Origin: Peptococcaceae bacterium
GTDB lineage: Bacteria > Bacillota > Desulfotomaculia > Desulfotomaculales > Desulfocucumaceae
Direction: 5' to 3'
DNA: 64,000 nucleotides
NCBI GenBank assembly: GCA_023512435.1
Contig: JAILZP010000005.1
Coordinates: forward strand, 62,001-126,000
This document shows, in pieces, positions 7,736 to 16,033 of the stretch. The position numbers were made by a program, and so were the translations under genes. Positions within the stretch are counted from its first letter, which is position 1, and each line of letters starts with the position of its first letter. A model generated the notes under the pieces. That model searched no databases. It worked only from the letters and a program-made list of their open reading frames with translations, and was not told where the DNA came from.

Positions 7736-10159
7736 TCAACTCCTCAGTTCGGCGCCGAATTCCCCGGCCAGGGCCCGGGCCACCGCCGCCAGCTGTTCGC
7801 TCACCTCCTGGTCGGTAAGGGTTCTGTCGTCGGCGCGGAAACTAAGGGAGAAGGCCATGCTCTGACAGCCCTCCTTCACCTGCTTCCCCCGGTAAACGTC
7901 AAAAAGCCTGACCTCCCGCAGGTGCCGGCCGCCGAATTTTCTGATCACCCCAATGATGTCCCGGGCCGGCACGTCCTTCCGCACCACCAACGCCAGGTCC
8001 CTTTCCACTCCCGGGAACCTGGGCAGGGGGCGGTACTTCCTGGGCCGCCCGGCAAGGTCCGCCAGGACCCGGAAGTCTATTTCCATGGCCACCGCGCTGT
8101 GAGGAAGGTCGTAGTTCTCCAGGATATCGGGGTGGATTTCGCCCACAACGCCGATTTCCCAGTCCCCGGCCGTCACCCTGGCGGCCTTCCCCGGGTGGAA
8201 AAGGCTGTTTTGTGTCTCCCTTTCCAGGGTATATTCCGCAAGGGACACCCTGTCGAAAAGTGTTTCCAGTACGCCCTTGAGGTAGTAGAAGTCATAGGGC
8301 TGCCCCGGCCTGTTCCAGCCGGCGGGGGACATCCCCATTGCGGCGGCGGCCAGCACCGGTTTCTCCACCGGCAGCGGACCGGTCCGGGAAGGCAGGAATA
8401 CCCTGCCCAGCTCGAAAATCGCCAGATCGGTCACCCTCCGGCTGGCATTCCTTGAAAGGACCTCCAGCAGCCCGGGCAGGATCATGGTCCTCATCACAGA
8501 CTGTTCCTCGCTCAGCGGGTTCTGCAGGCGGATCAGGCTCCTCAGCGGGCTGTCCTGGGGCAGGAGGGTCCTGTCCGTAAAGGACGGGCTGGTAAAGCTG
8601 TAGGTTACCACCTCGTGCAGGCCCAGCGCGACGAGGCAGTCCTTCACCTCAACCTCAAGGGACTGCCGGGAAGTGCGGACCCCCCGGGTGGAAGCCCCGT
8701 AGGGCAGGGTGTAGGGAATCCTGTTGTACCCGTAAATCCTGGCCACTTCCTCGATCAGGTCCTCCTCCAGGGATACGTCCACCCGGTGCCCGGGAACGGT
8801 AACCAGGAGATCCCCGCCGCTGTCAGCCACCTGAAATTCCAGCCCCGCCAGTATGCCGGTCACTTCGCCGCGCGGTACGGCCACCCCCAGCACGTGTTCC
8901 ACCCTTTCCGGGCGCAGGATCACCGTCCTGGGAGAAGCATGGCCAGGATAATTATCAACGGCCCCCGGCGCCGCCTCCCCGGCGGCCATGTCCAGCAGAA
9001 GCCTGGCCGCCCGGTCGGCCGCCCTGCGGCACCCGGTTATATCGACTCCCTTTTCAAATCTGGACGATGATTCCGACCTCAGTCCCAGTGCCCGGGAAGT
9101 CCGCCTGATGCTGACGGGATTGAAATGGGCGGATTCCAGCAGTACCGTGGCGGTATTTTCAGTAACCTCGGTGGCCAGGCCCCCCATTACCCCCGCCACC
9201 GCCACCGGACCGCCGGGGTCGGCGATGACCAGCATATCCTCCGCCAGCTTTCTCTCGTTTCCGTCCAGGGAGACCAGGACCTCGCCCCTGCGGGCCCGCC
9301 TGACAATGATATGTCCGTCCTTCAGGGTGTCGTAGTCGAAGGCGTGCAGCGGCTGCCCCATCTCCAGCATAACGTAGTTGGTGATGTCCACTATATTGCT
9401 GATCGGCCTGATGCCGGCGGCCCTCAGCCTTTCCCGCATCCAGCTGGGCGAAGGCCCGATCTTTACGTTTCTGAAAAGCCTTGCCACGTACCGGCCGCAC
9501 AGGTCCGGATCCTCTATGTCAATCCTGACCAGGCCCTCAATGCCCGGTCCGGCCCCGGCCACCGGGGTTTCCGGCAGGTTCAGCTTCTGCCCCAGCAGGA
9601 CCGCCACCTCTCTGGCCACCCCCAGCATGGACATGCAGTCACCCCGGTTGGGGGTCAGGTCCAGGTCCAGGATCACGTCGTCCAGGCCGATGGCTTCCTT
9701 TATGTCCATTCCCAGGGGCAAATCCGGGTCCAGCAGCATTATCCCGTGGGCCTGGTCCGGAGGCATGACGCTGGTGTCCAGTCCCAGTTCCTGCCCCGAG
9801 CAGAGCATGCCCCGGGACTCCACCCCCCTCAGTCTGGCCTTCCTGATAACCAGGCCTCCCGCCAGGCGGGCGCCTTCCAGGGCCACCGGCACCACGTGGC
9901 CCGCCCTGACGTTGGCGGCCCCGGTCACGATCTGAAAATCCTCGCCGGATCCCAAGGTCACCCGGCAAATAGAAAGTTTGTCCGCATTGGGGTGGGGTTC
10001 GATACTCAGTATCCTGCCGGTGTATACCTTCTCGATGCCCTCCCCCGGCCTCTCAACGCCCTCCACGGCCAGTCCGGCCAGCGTCAGGCGTTCGGCCAGT
10101 TCCTGGGGCGGAACGGTTATGTCCACGTATTCGCGCAGCCACTTAAGCGATACCCGCAT
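7736..10159 (-). CDS. pheT: Phenylalanyl-tRNA synthetase beta subunit
   Basis: An 807-residue beta chain of the alpha2-beta2 enzyme that charges tRNA-Phe. In order: N-terminal tRNA-binding EMAP-like domain (residues about 40-150, GRILSIEPHPNADKLSICRVTLG), B3/B4 editing region (EMGQPLHAFDYDTL), B5 region (GVDITGCRRAADRAARLLL), catalytic-like core (NPLSEEQSVMRTMILPGLLEVLSRN) and C-terminal anticodon-binding domain (PRFPGVERDLALVV). Length is normal for the family. ATG at 10159 after CCGGGAGGAATG. Co-transcribed with pheS and read through into zapA. Confidence 0.97.
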   Translation of the reverse strand: MRVSLKWLREYVDITVPPQELAERLTLAGLAVEGVERPGEGIEKVYTGRILSIEPHPNADKLSICRVTLGSGEDFQIVTGAANVRAGHVVPVALEGARLAGGLVIRKARLRGVESRGMLCSGQELGLDTSVMPPDQAHGIMLLDPDLPLGMDIKEAIGLDDVILDLDLTPNRGDCMSMLGVAREVAVLLGQKLNLPETPVAGAGPGIEGLVRIDIEDPDLCGRYVARLFRNVKIGPSPSWMRERLRAAGIRPISNIVDITNYVMLEMGQPLHAFDYDTLKDGHIIVRRARRGEVLVSLDGNERKLAEDMLVIADPGGPVAVAGVMGGLATEVTENTATVLLESAHFNPVSIRRTSRALGLRSESSSRFEKGVDITGCRRAADRAARLLLDMAAGEAAPGAVDNYPGHASPRTVILRPERVEHVLGVAVPRGEVTGILAGLEFQVADSGGDLLVTVPGHRVDVSLEEDLIEEVARIYGYNRIPYTLPYGASTRGVRTSRQSLEVEVKDCLVALGLHEVVTYSFTSPSFTDRTLLPQDSPLRSLIRLQNPLSEEQSVMRTMILPGLLEVLSRNASRRVTDLAIFELGRVFLPSRTGPLPVEKPVLAAAAMGMSPAGWNRPGQPYDFYYLKGVLETLFDRVSLAEYTLERETQNSLFHPGKAARVTAGDWEIGVVGEIHPDILENYDLPHSAVAMEIDFRVLADLAGRPRKYRPLPRFPGVERDLALVVRKDVPARDIIGVIRKFGGRHLREVRLFDVYRGKQVKEGCQSMAFSLSFRADDRTLTDQEVSEQLAAVARALAGEFGAELRS

Positions 10160-10178
10160 TAAACATTCCTCCCGGTAT

Positions 10179-10338
10179 TAGCTGCTAGCTTCTAGCTGCT
10201 AGCTGCTGGTTAATTTTTAAGTTGTAAGTTGATACCCGCGGCCTGGGACCTTCCAACAATCGGTGTTAGCATAGCCGCCAGATTCCAGTTTCCAGCTGCC
10301 AGCTTCTAGTTTCTAGCCGCTAGTAGCTAGTAGCTTCT
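10179..10338. repeat. Degenerate AGCTGCT repeats between pheS and pheT
   Basis: Two clusters, 10179-10209 and 10281-10338, consist of overlapping units such as GCTGCTAGCTTCTAGCTGCT. They fill most of the 181-bp gap and carry no reading frame. Similar composition recurs at 1150-1195 and 45,300-45,436. Confidence 0.6.
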
Positions 10339-10340
10339 TT

Positions 10341-11375
10341 CTAAAACTGCTGCAGAAATCTCATGTCGTTCTCAAAAAGCAGCCTGAGATCGTCTATGCC
10401 GTATTTCAGCATGGTAATCCTCTCCACGCCCATGCCGAAGGCAAACCCGGTCACTTCCCCGGAATTGTAGCCGGACATCTCCAGCACCCTGGGATGGACC
10501 ATGCCGCACCCCAGGATCTCCAGCCAGCCGGTGTGGGAACAGGTCCTGCATCCCCTGCCCCCGCACATGACGCAGGAAATATCGACCTCGGCGCTGGGCT
10601 CGGTGAACGGGAAGTAACTGGGCCTGAACCTGGTCCTGGTTTCCGGCCCGAACATCTGCTCCGCGAAAACCTGGAGCACGCCCCTCAGGTCGGCCATGGT
10701 GATCCTGCGGTCCACGGCCAGCCCCTCCACCTGGTGAAACATGGGTGAGTGGGTGGCATCGTCATCCCGCCTGTACACCTTGCCGGGGGCGATAATCTTA
10801 ACCGGCAGGGCCGGGGCGGTGCGCTCCATGGTCCTCACCTGGACCGGGGAGGTGTGGGTCCGCAAAAGCACTTCCTGGGTTATGAAGAAAGTGTCCTGCA
10901 TGTCCCTGGCCGGGTGGTCCTTGGGCAGGTTCAGGGCTTCGAAATTGTAGTAGTCCAGTTCCACCTCGGGACCCTCGGCGATGGAAAAGCCCAGCCCCAG
11001 GAATATGTCTTCTATCCGGCGGGTAACCACGGTCAGGGGGTGCAGCCGGCCAAGGTTGAAAACGGTGCCCGGCAGGGTGATATCCAGGCTTTCGGCGGCC
11101 AGCTTCTCCCTCTTGATCCGGTCTTTGAGCCGGGCCGTGCTGTCGTTGAGCTTCTCCTCGATTTTATCCCTCACCTGGTTGGCAATTTGCCCGATGCGGG
11201 GCCTCTCTTCGGGGCTTAAGGCCCCCATGCCCCTGAGCACTCCCGTCAGCTCGCCCTTTTTGCCCAGGTAGCGGACTCTAATTTCGTTCAGTTCCTCCAG
11301 GCTTTTCGCCCCGGCCATCTCCTCCAGAGCCCTGGCCTGGATTCGCAGCAGTTTCTGTTCCAACCCTTTCCTCAC
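10341..11375 (-). CDS. pheS: Phenylalanyl-tRNA synthetase alpha subunit
   Basis: A 344-residue catalytic subunit. N-terminal coiled-coil arm (residues 1-85), then the class II core: motif 2 region [24 protein letters not shown] near 205, motif 3 [24 protein letters not shown] near 310, and the phenylalanine pocket segment [20 protein letters not shown] CxxC..CxxC-like insert ([17 protein letters not shown]) is typical. The longest start is GTG at 11375; TTG at 11363 (LEQKLLRIQ), preceded by GGGAGTGAGG, is an equally good start and closer to family N-termini. Expression is expected to be set by the T-box leader just upstream. Confidence 0.96.
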   Translation of the reverse strand: MRKGLEQKLLRIQARALEEMAGAKSLEELNEIRVRYLGKKGELTGVLRGMGALSPEERPRIGQIANQVRDKIEEKLNDSTARLKDRIKREKLAAESLDITLPGTVFNLGRLHPLTVVTRRIEDIFLGLGFSIAEGPEVELDYYNFEALNLPKDHPARDMQDTFFITQEVLLRTHTSPVQVRTMERTAPALPVKIIAPGKVYRRDDDATHSPMFHQVEGLAVDRRITMADLRGVLQVFAEQMFGPETRTRFRPSYFPFTEPSAEVDISCVMCGGRGCRTCSHTGWLEILGCGMVHPRVLEMSGYNSGEVTGFAFGMGVERITMLKYGIDDLRLLFENDMRFLQQF

Positions 11376-11399
11376 TCCCGGTTATTGTTATTTCCTTGA

Positions 11400-11705
11400 A
11401 TTTATAAAATAAAAATCGCCCCTCCAGGGACGAATCTTCTCGCGGTACCACCCTTGTTGTTTCTCGCAAAACCACCTCACCCGGACCAGGCCATCCGGCC
11501 CGCGTCCGCTCCCCGGTAACGGAGGGAGTTCCCGGCTGCACCTACGGTGAAATCCAATCTTCCACTTTCAGCTGCGGTTCGGGGGTGAATTCGTGAAACC
11601 GCCGTCCCCTGGAAGGGCTTCCAGTCACGGCCCTTCCTCCCTGTAAGGAGCCAATTCCCTACTACTCCCCGTCATCACCATTACGGCTATATTTCAATGT
11701 AAAGC
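11400..11705 (-). promoter_or_regulatory. T-box leader (tRNA-Phe responsive) upstream of pheS
   Basis: On the minus strand the diagnostic T-box sequence AGGGTGGTACCGCG is present at 11454-11441. It is followed by a terminator, TCGTCCC-TGGA-GGGGCGA, with its U tract (11436-11411), ending 36 bp before pheS. The stem I region begins around 11680 (GATGACGGGGAGTAGTAGG). A candidate specifier codon TTC, for phenylalanine, is at 11589-11587 within GAATTCACC. Uncharged tRNA pairing with the T-box stabilises the antiterminator. The specifier assignment is inferred from position, not from a folded model. Confidence 0.92.
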
Positions 11706-12021
11706 CAGCCTTCTGTACAGTATATACGCGCTGACAGATCCGGTTGCTTCGAACAGCCTCCAAAAAAATTCGGCGGTTAAAAACACTTTAACCACAACCT
11801 TTCCACTTTTTTTGGGACCCTTCGCGTCTGATTATATCACATGCAATGCCTTTGAACAAGGAACTTTCCTGAAAAATCACCCTTTTCCTTGCAATATTAT
11901 TGCCAACGGAGTCCCGGAAAACAGGCCGCCCATTCCTGAATGTTTTTCCAGGAGGGCTGCCTGTCATAACCAGGGCCCGCTTGTAATATATAGTAATGAT
12001 TTCCTGTGGAGGGCTCCCGGA
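11706..12021. other. Gap between the T-box and the YkuD-like gene
   Basis: The left part should contain the pheS promoter, read leftward; TATACT at about 11727-11722 on the minus strand is a possible -10. The segment at 11745-11758 (GAACAGCCTCC) resembles one end of the 3,723 repeat but has no matching other end. The right part leads to the YkuD-like gene and has a TATAGT near 11988, with no clear -35. Confidence 0.35.
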
Positions 12022-13353
12022 ATGGTTTTCAAAATATCCCGCGAACAGATCCGGACGTTTTTCATAACTTCCGCGGTCCTTCTGGCCGCCTGGATAATCT
12101 TGGGGCATTACGCCCGGTTTGAAGCAATAGGGGGGGCTTCCGAAGACCACTTCAGGGTCAATGTTTCTTTTCTGGTCCCCATGAATCACGGAAAAACGGC
12201 CGGACACCTCACGGTCACCTGCAGCGACCTGCCCGGAAGGGAGGTGACATACCAGGTCCTCCGGGTCTCCAGAAACAAAATGCAGGTAATTATCCGGGAA
12301 CCCGGTTACCCCCGCGGGCTGGAATACAACCTGAAATTTGACAAGGCCCCGGCCCTGGTGCCCCCATTCACGGTAACGGCTCACAAAAAGGTCAGGATTA
12401 CAATGGACCCAAGGGTCGTGGCCCTGGAACCCCCGGATAACGTTCCCACCACCGGGCCGCTGACCCTGGCCTTCAATACCCCGGTAGACCCGGAAAGCTT
12501 CAGGGAACACGTGTCCTCCACCGCGCCGGGCAGTTTCTCGCCCCAGCAGGCCGGCGCCGGGAGGGACGGGCCCCGGTACGACTACAGCCGCTGGGTGTTC
12601 ACGCCGCAAAAAAGGCTTGACAACAGCACCCGGTACAAAATCTCGGTGGCCGGGGGCCTGCGCGGTATAGGCGGGGGGATCTCCCGCGAAGGCCGGGAAC
12701 TGTATTTCACCACCGCCCCGGCCCTGGAAGCGGCCGAAATATACCCGCGCCCCTTTGATCCCAGCATATGGCTGAGCCGCCGGATATACGTCAGGGCCAA
12801 CCAGGAACTGAAGGCGGCCGAAATCAAGGTGGAGGGAATGGCCGGGGAGGTTTTGGTGGCCGGAAACAACGCTGTTTTCAAACCGGAGGAACTGTTCCTG
12901 CCGGCCCAAAAATACAGGGTCAGCATCAACCTGACCTCCGTCCACGGAGAAAAATGGAACAGGGAATTCTGGTACGGCACCACGAACCTGGGAAACCTGC
13001 GCTGGATTAGCATAAAACTGGGTAATCCATGCACGGTCAGGTTTTACGAGGGAAACAGGCCCCTGACATCCTGTGAGGGGTGGCTGACCATCCCCGGGGA
13101 CAGGGTGCCCCAGGTCACCATGTACGAGGTGAAAAGGGGGAGCACGGCGGAATTCAACCCTCGGGACACCTCGCCGGTGAGGTATATCATGCTGAACGCG
13201 GATATAATGATTCACCACCAGCGCCCCGGGGAAGCCCACGACCACGCTTTGAGCGGACTTCCTCCCAGCTACGGCTGCATCCTTCTGAACAAGCCGGACG
13301 TGGACCGGATCTTCGACACCGTGCCGGCCAAATGCATGGTTATAGTCCACTGA
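12022..13353 (+). CDS. Membrane-anchored Ig-like protein with degenerate YkuD (L,D-transpeptidase) C-terminus
   Basis: 443 residues from ATG 12022 (GTGGAGGG site). One membrane anchor at residues 9-28 (IRTFFITSAVLLAAWIILG). Then two or three beta-rich modules: VVALEPPDNVPTTGPLTLAF is typical of SbsA/Big_5-like Ig domains. The last 80 residues resemble YkuD: IMIHHQRPGEAHDHAL then PPSYGCILLNKPDVDRIFDTVPAKCMVIV. In active enzymes this motif is S-H-G-C-x-R; here it reads SYGCILL, so the cysteine stays but the histidine and arginine are replaced. It may be an inactive wall-binding relative or use altered chemistry. It converges on the sigma-54 regulator with stop codons touching. The equally long antisense frame was rejected. 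Confidence 0.75.
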   Translation: MVFKISREQIRTFFITSAVLLAAWIILGHYARFEAIGGASEDHFRVNVSFLVPMNHGKTAGHLTVTCSDLPGREVTYQVLRVSRNKMQVIIREPGYPRGLEYNLKFDKAPALVPPFTVTAHKKVRITMDPRVVALEPPDNVPTTGPLTLAFNTPVDPESFREHVSSTAPGSFSPQQAGAGRDGPRYDYSRWVFTPQKRLDNSTRYKISVAGGLRGIGGGISREGRELYFTTAPALEAAEIYPRPFDPSIWLSRRIYVRANQELKAAEIKVEGMAGEVLVAGNNAVFKPEELFLPAQKYRVSINLTSVHGEKWNREFWYGTTNLGNLRWISIKLGNPCTVRFYEGNRPLTSCEGWLTIPGDRVPQVTMYEVKRGSTAEFNPRDTSPVRYIMLNADIMIHHQRPGEAHDHALSGLPPSYGCILLNKPDVDRIFDTVPAKCMVIVH

Positions 13354-14796
13354 CTAAATAATTTTGTATTTTTTGGCCTTCTTGTAAAATGTGCTTCTGT
13401 TGAAGCCGAGTTTCCTGATCAAGTCGGACCTGTTGCTGCAGAATTCAAGAGCCTTTTCCATGACCTTTATCTCCAGTTCCTCAATCAATTCTTTCATCTG
13501 CCTGCCGGCGACAGAGATTTTCACATAACCGTCTTCCGCCTCGTGCCGGGCGCATTCCTCCTCCCCGGCCTCCCGTTCCTTTGTCCCGCCCTGGAGTAAC
13601 GCCGGCGGCAGGTGGCGGGCGGTGATCAGGCTGCCGGACTCGCTTGCGGCCAGCACAAAGGAGTGTTCTATGACGTTGCTGAGTTCCCTCACGTTGCCCG
13701 GCCAGTGGTAGGCGTGAAAGATCATGATCACGTCCGAGGCGAACCTCATCGACCCGTAGCGGTATTCCCTGCAGAGTCCGGTCAGAAAGTGATCGGCCAG
13801 CAGGTAGATGTCGTCCTTTCTCTCGGCCAGGGGAGGTAACGTGATGGGTATGACGTTTAGCCGGTAATACAGGTCCTCTCTGAAAAACCCCTTCCGCGTA
13901 AGCTGGGTCAGGTTTTTGTTGGTGGCGGAGATTATTCTCACGTCCACGTCTATCTTGCGGGTCCCCCCCACCCGCTCAATCTGGTGAAACTGCAACGCCC
14001 TCAGTATTTTGGCCTGCATGGTCAGGGAAAGATCTCCCACCTCGTCCAGAAAGAGTGTGCCCCCGGAGGCCAGTTCAAACCGTCCGGGCTTACCCTTTCT
14101 GGAGGCGCCGGTGAAAGCCCCCGTTTCGTAACCGAACAGCTCGCTTTCCAGCAGGCTCTCGGGGATGGCGGCGCAGTTTATGGTTATGAAAGGCCCGTCT
14201 CTCCTGGCGCTGGCCTCGTGGATGGCCCGGGCGAGCAACTCCTTGCCGACTCCGCTTTCACCCTCCAGCAGGATGGTGGAGTTGGTCGCGGCCGCGGCAC
14301 TGGCCTTTACCAGTGTTTTAACGAAGGTTATGTTATTGCCCACCAGCTTTTGGAAGCATTCCGGCAGCATATCTTTGGGTTTGAACCTGATCTGGTCCTT
14401 CCTGTATCTGGCTCTGGACTCCACCAGCGACTCAAACAGTTCACCGATCTGGGTCATGGAGACCACCACCACGGCCCCCCGGAAACATCCATCCCGGTAT
14501 ATGGGCAACACGCTTCCGGCCACCTCAATGCCGGCCTTTTCAATAACATACCGAAAATTCTGCAATTTTCCGCCGGAAAGGATCTTCTCCTGCAGTTGCC
14601 GGTCGTAAATCATGGTGTTGATGTGCCTGCCCAGTATGTTTTCCCTGACGTACTCCCGGGTCAGGCCGATGATCCTCTCGTAGGCCGAATTGGTGTACAG
14701 CAGGTTGCCGTTGTGGTCTATGACCAGCACAAAATCGTGGATGAGGTCCAGTATTTCGTACATGTTGTCTTCCAGGCATTGCCGCAGGTCAACCAT
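13354..14796 (-). CDS. Sigma-54-dependent activator with PAS domain
   Basis: 480 residues. N-terminal PAS (residues 10-120, LVIDHNGNLLYTNSAYERIIGL); AAA+ domain from about 155 with Walker A GESGVGKE, the sigma-54 contact loop GAFTGA, Walker B GGTLFLDEVGD and the R-finger region [15 protein letters not shown]-terminal Fis-type helix-turn-helix (RSDLIRKLGFNRSTFYKKAKKY). It hydrolyses ATP to open sigma-54 promoters. It is divergent from the MaoC/acyl-CoA ligase genes, and a -24/-12 promoter and paired palindromic sites sit between, so that operon is its probable target. The PAS ligand is unknown. Confidence 0.93.
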   Translation of the reverse strand: MVDLRQCLEDNMYEILDLIHDFVLVIDHNGNLLYTNSAYERIIGLTREYVRENILGRHINTMIYDRQLQEKILSGGKLQNFRYVIEKAGIEVAGSVLPIYRDGCFRGAVVVVSMTQIGELFESLVESRARYRKDQIRFKPKDMLPECFQKLVGNNITFVKTLVKASAAAATNSTILLEGESGVGKELLARAIHEASARRDGPFITINCAAIPESLLESELFGYETGAFTGASRKGKPGRFELASGGTLFLDEVGDLSLTMQAKILRALQFHQIERVGGTRKIDVDVRIISATNKNLTQLTRKGFFREDLYYRLNVIPITLPPLAERKDDIYLLADHFLTGLCREYRYGSMRFASDVIMIFHAYHWPGNVRELSNVIEHSFVLAASESGSLITARHLPPALLQGGTKEREAGEEECARHEAEDGYVKISVAGRQMKELIEELEIKVMEKALEFCSNRSDLIRKLGFNRSTFYKKAKKYKII

Positions 14797-14878
14797 GCCG
14801 CTGTCCCCTCCCGCGCGCCTCGAATATATGAAATTAATTCAAGGACGGGGCGGCAGATCCTCCCCGGCAGTTTAAAAA

Positions 14879-14916
14879 ATGTACAGGCAATGATCCAAAG
14901 TACGGAATATGTACAG
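14879..14916. promoter_or_regulatory. Candidate upstream activator sites for the sigma-54 regulator
   Basis: ATGTACAG occurs at 14879-14886 and again at 14909-14916, 30 bp apart (about three helical turns). Each copy contains the palindrome TGTACA. They lie 75-110 bp upstream of the -24 element, the usual range for enhancer sites. Confidence 0.6.
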
Positions 14917-14989
14917 TAAAAACAAAAAGTTGTTTACAAATCATACAGTTTCCCCCCCCCAGGCCGGCCCGGAATCAACAAACAAAAGG

Positions 14990-15005
14990 GGGCATCAATA
15001 TTGCA
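14990..15005 (+). promoter_or_regulatory. Sigma-54 (-24/-12) promoter of the MaoC operon
   Basis: GGGCATCAATATTGCA: GG at 14991-14992 and GC at 15003-15004 are separated by exactly 10 bp, with TTGCA at -12 as in the consensus TGGCAYRNNNNTTGCW (only the leading T differs). Transcription would start near 15016, 47 bp before the MaoC gene. Confidence 0.75.
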
Positions 15006-15062
15006 TAAATAACGATCCGAAGAGTGAATTTTTAAATTCCTGCCGGCAAAAGGGGAGATTGC

Positions 15063-15941
15063 ATGAGGATCAGTTCGGACATAGTGGGCGCCAGGCTCAA
15101 GGAATACACCACCCTGGCGACCTGGCGCCAAACCACCAACTATGCGGCCTCGGTGGGAGACATGAACCCGCTCTACTTCGACGACCTGCGGGAAGGAGGG
15201 ATTATCGCCCCGCCCATGTATGCAGTGGCGGTATCCTGGCCGGTGCAGCAAAACATTTTTGAATACCTGGAGACACCCTGTCCTCCGGAACTGTTCCGGA
15301 CGATGGTGCATTACACCGAATACATAGAATTTTTCCGGCCCATCCGGCCCGGCGACAGGCTCCTGGTGGGAGGGGAGGTGGCCGCCGTCATCCCCCGCCG
15401 CGCGGGGACGCAAATAGTATTCAAATTCCAGGTTACGGACCCCGAAAGAATACCCTTTCACACCGAATACGCGGGCGCGCTGCTGCGGGGAGTGACCTGC
15501 GACGACGGCGGCCGGGGAGCCGACAGCCTGCCCGCCCCTCCCGGAGGATCACCGTCCTTCGCCGCCCCTGCCTGGGAAGACGACATATACATAGGAAAAG
15601 AGGCTCCTTACGTTTACGACGGGTGCAGCAACATAGTCTTCGCCATCCACACATCACCGGCTTTCGCCAAATCGGCGGGCCTGCCGGGCATCATACTGCA
15701 GGGTACGGCCACCATGGCCTTCGCCGTGCGCCAGCTGGTCAACCGTGAAGCGGGGGGAGAGGCCACCAGGCTGGAGGTGATTAGCGGACGCTTCACCGGC
15801 ATGGTAATGCCGGACAGCCGGATAAAGGTGCGGCTTTTGGGCCGGAAGGCCGGCGACAGAGGCGTTCACCTCTACTTCGAAGTCGTCAACGGCCTGGGGC
15901 AAAGAGCCATCAGCCAAGGCTACGCCAGGTTAAGCATATAA
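15063..15941 (+). CDS. MaoC-family double hot-dog hydratase/dehydratase
   Basis: 292 residues in two hot-dog halves. The N-terminal half (residues 1-145) resembles the FAS1-like/MaoC N domain (SVGDMNPLYFDD, GGIIAPPMY, FFRPIRPGDRLLVGGEV). The C-terminal half (175-292) has the hydratase segment SNIVFAIHTSPAFAKSAGLPGIILQG with the likely catalytic histidine. Such proteins hydrate or dehydrate acyl-CoA thioesters, often with R stereochemistry. First gene after the sigma-54 promoter; ATG at 15063 follows GGGGAG. Next comes the acyl-CoA ligase 92 bp on. The exact substrate cannot be read from the sequence. Confidence 0.85.
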   Translation: MRISSDIVGARLKEYTTLATWRQTTNYAASVGDMNPLYFDDLREGGIIAPPMYAVAVSWPVQQNIFEYLETPCPPELFRTMVHYTEYIEFFRPIRPGDRLLVGGEVAAVIPRRAGTQIVFKFQVTDPERIPFHTEYAGALLRGVTCDDGGRGADSLPAPPGGSPSFAAPAWEDDIYIGKEAPYVYDGCSNIVFAIHTSPAFAKSAGLPGIILQGTATMAFAVRQLVNREAGGEATRLEVISGRFTGMVMPDSRIKVRLLGRKAGDRGVHLYFEVVNGLGQRAISQGYARLSI

Positions 15942-15960
15942 AATGCCGCCCTGCGGGCGG

Positions 15961-15990
15961 CAGAACTCAGAACTCAGAACACAGAACTCA
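15961..15990. repeat. Heptamer repeat between the MaoC and ligase genes
   Basis: Four near-perfect 7-bp units (CAGAACT, one variant CAGAACA) in tandem. Confidence 0.7.
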
Positions 15991-16033
15991 AAATGTGATG
16001 CTAATGATAAAAATAAAAGATGGAGGGATACGG

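Noticed and set aside
11278-11541. 87-codon minus-strand frame across the T-box
   Set aside because: It lies in the folded leader RNA and over the pheS start.
11745-11758. GAACAGCCTCC resembling one end of the 3,723 repeat
   Set aside because: Only about 10 bp match and the other end is missing; chance or an old fragment cannot be told apart.
11788-13350. Minus-strand frame of 520 codons opposite the YkuD-like gene
   Set aside because: No motifs, and the plus strand has a membrane anchor, Ig-like signature, YkuD-like tail and ribosome site.
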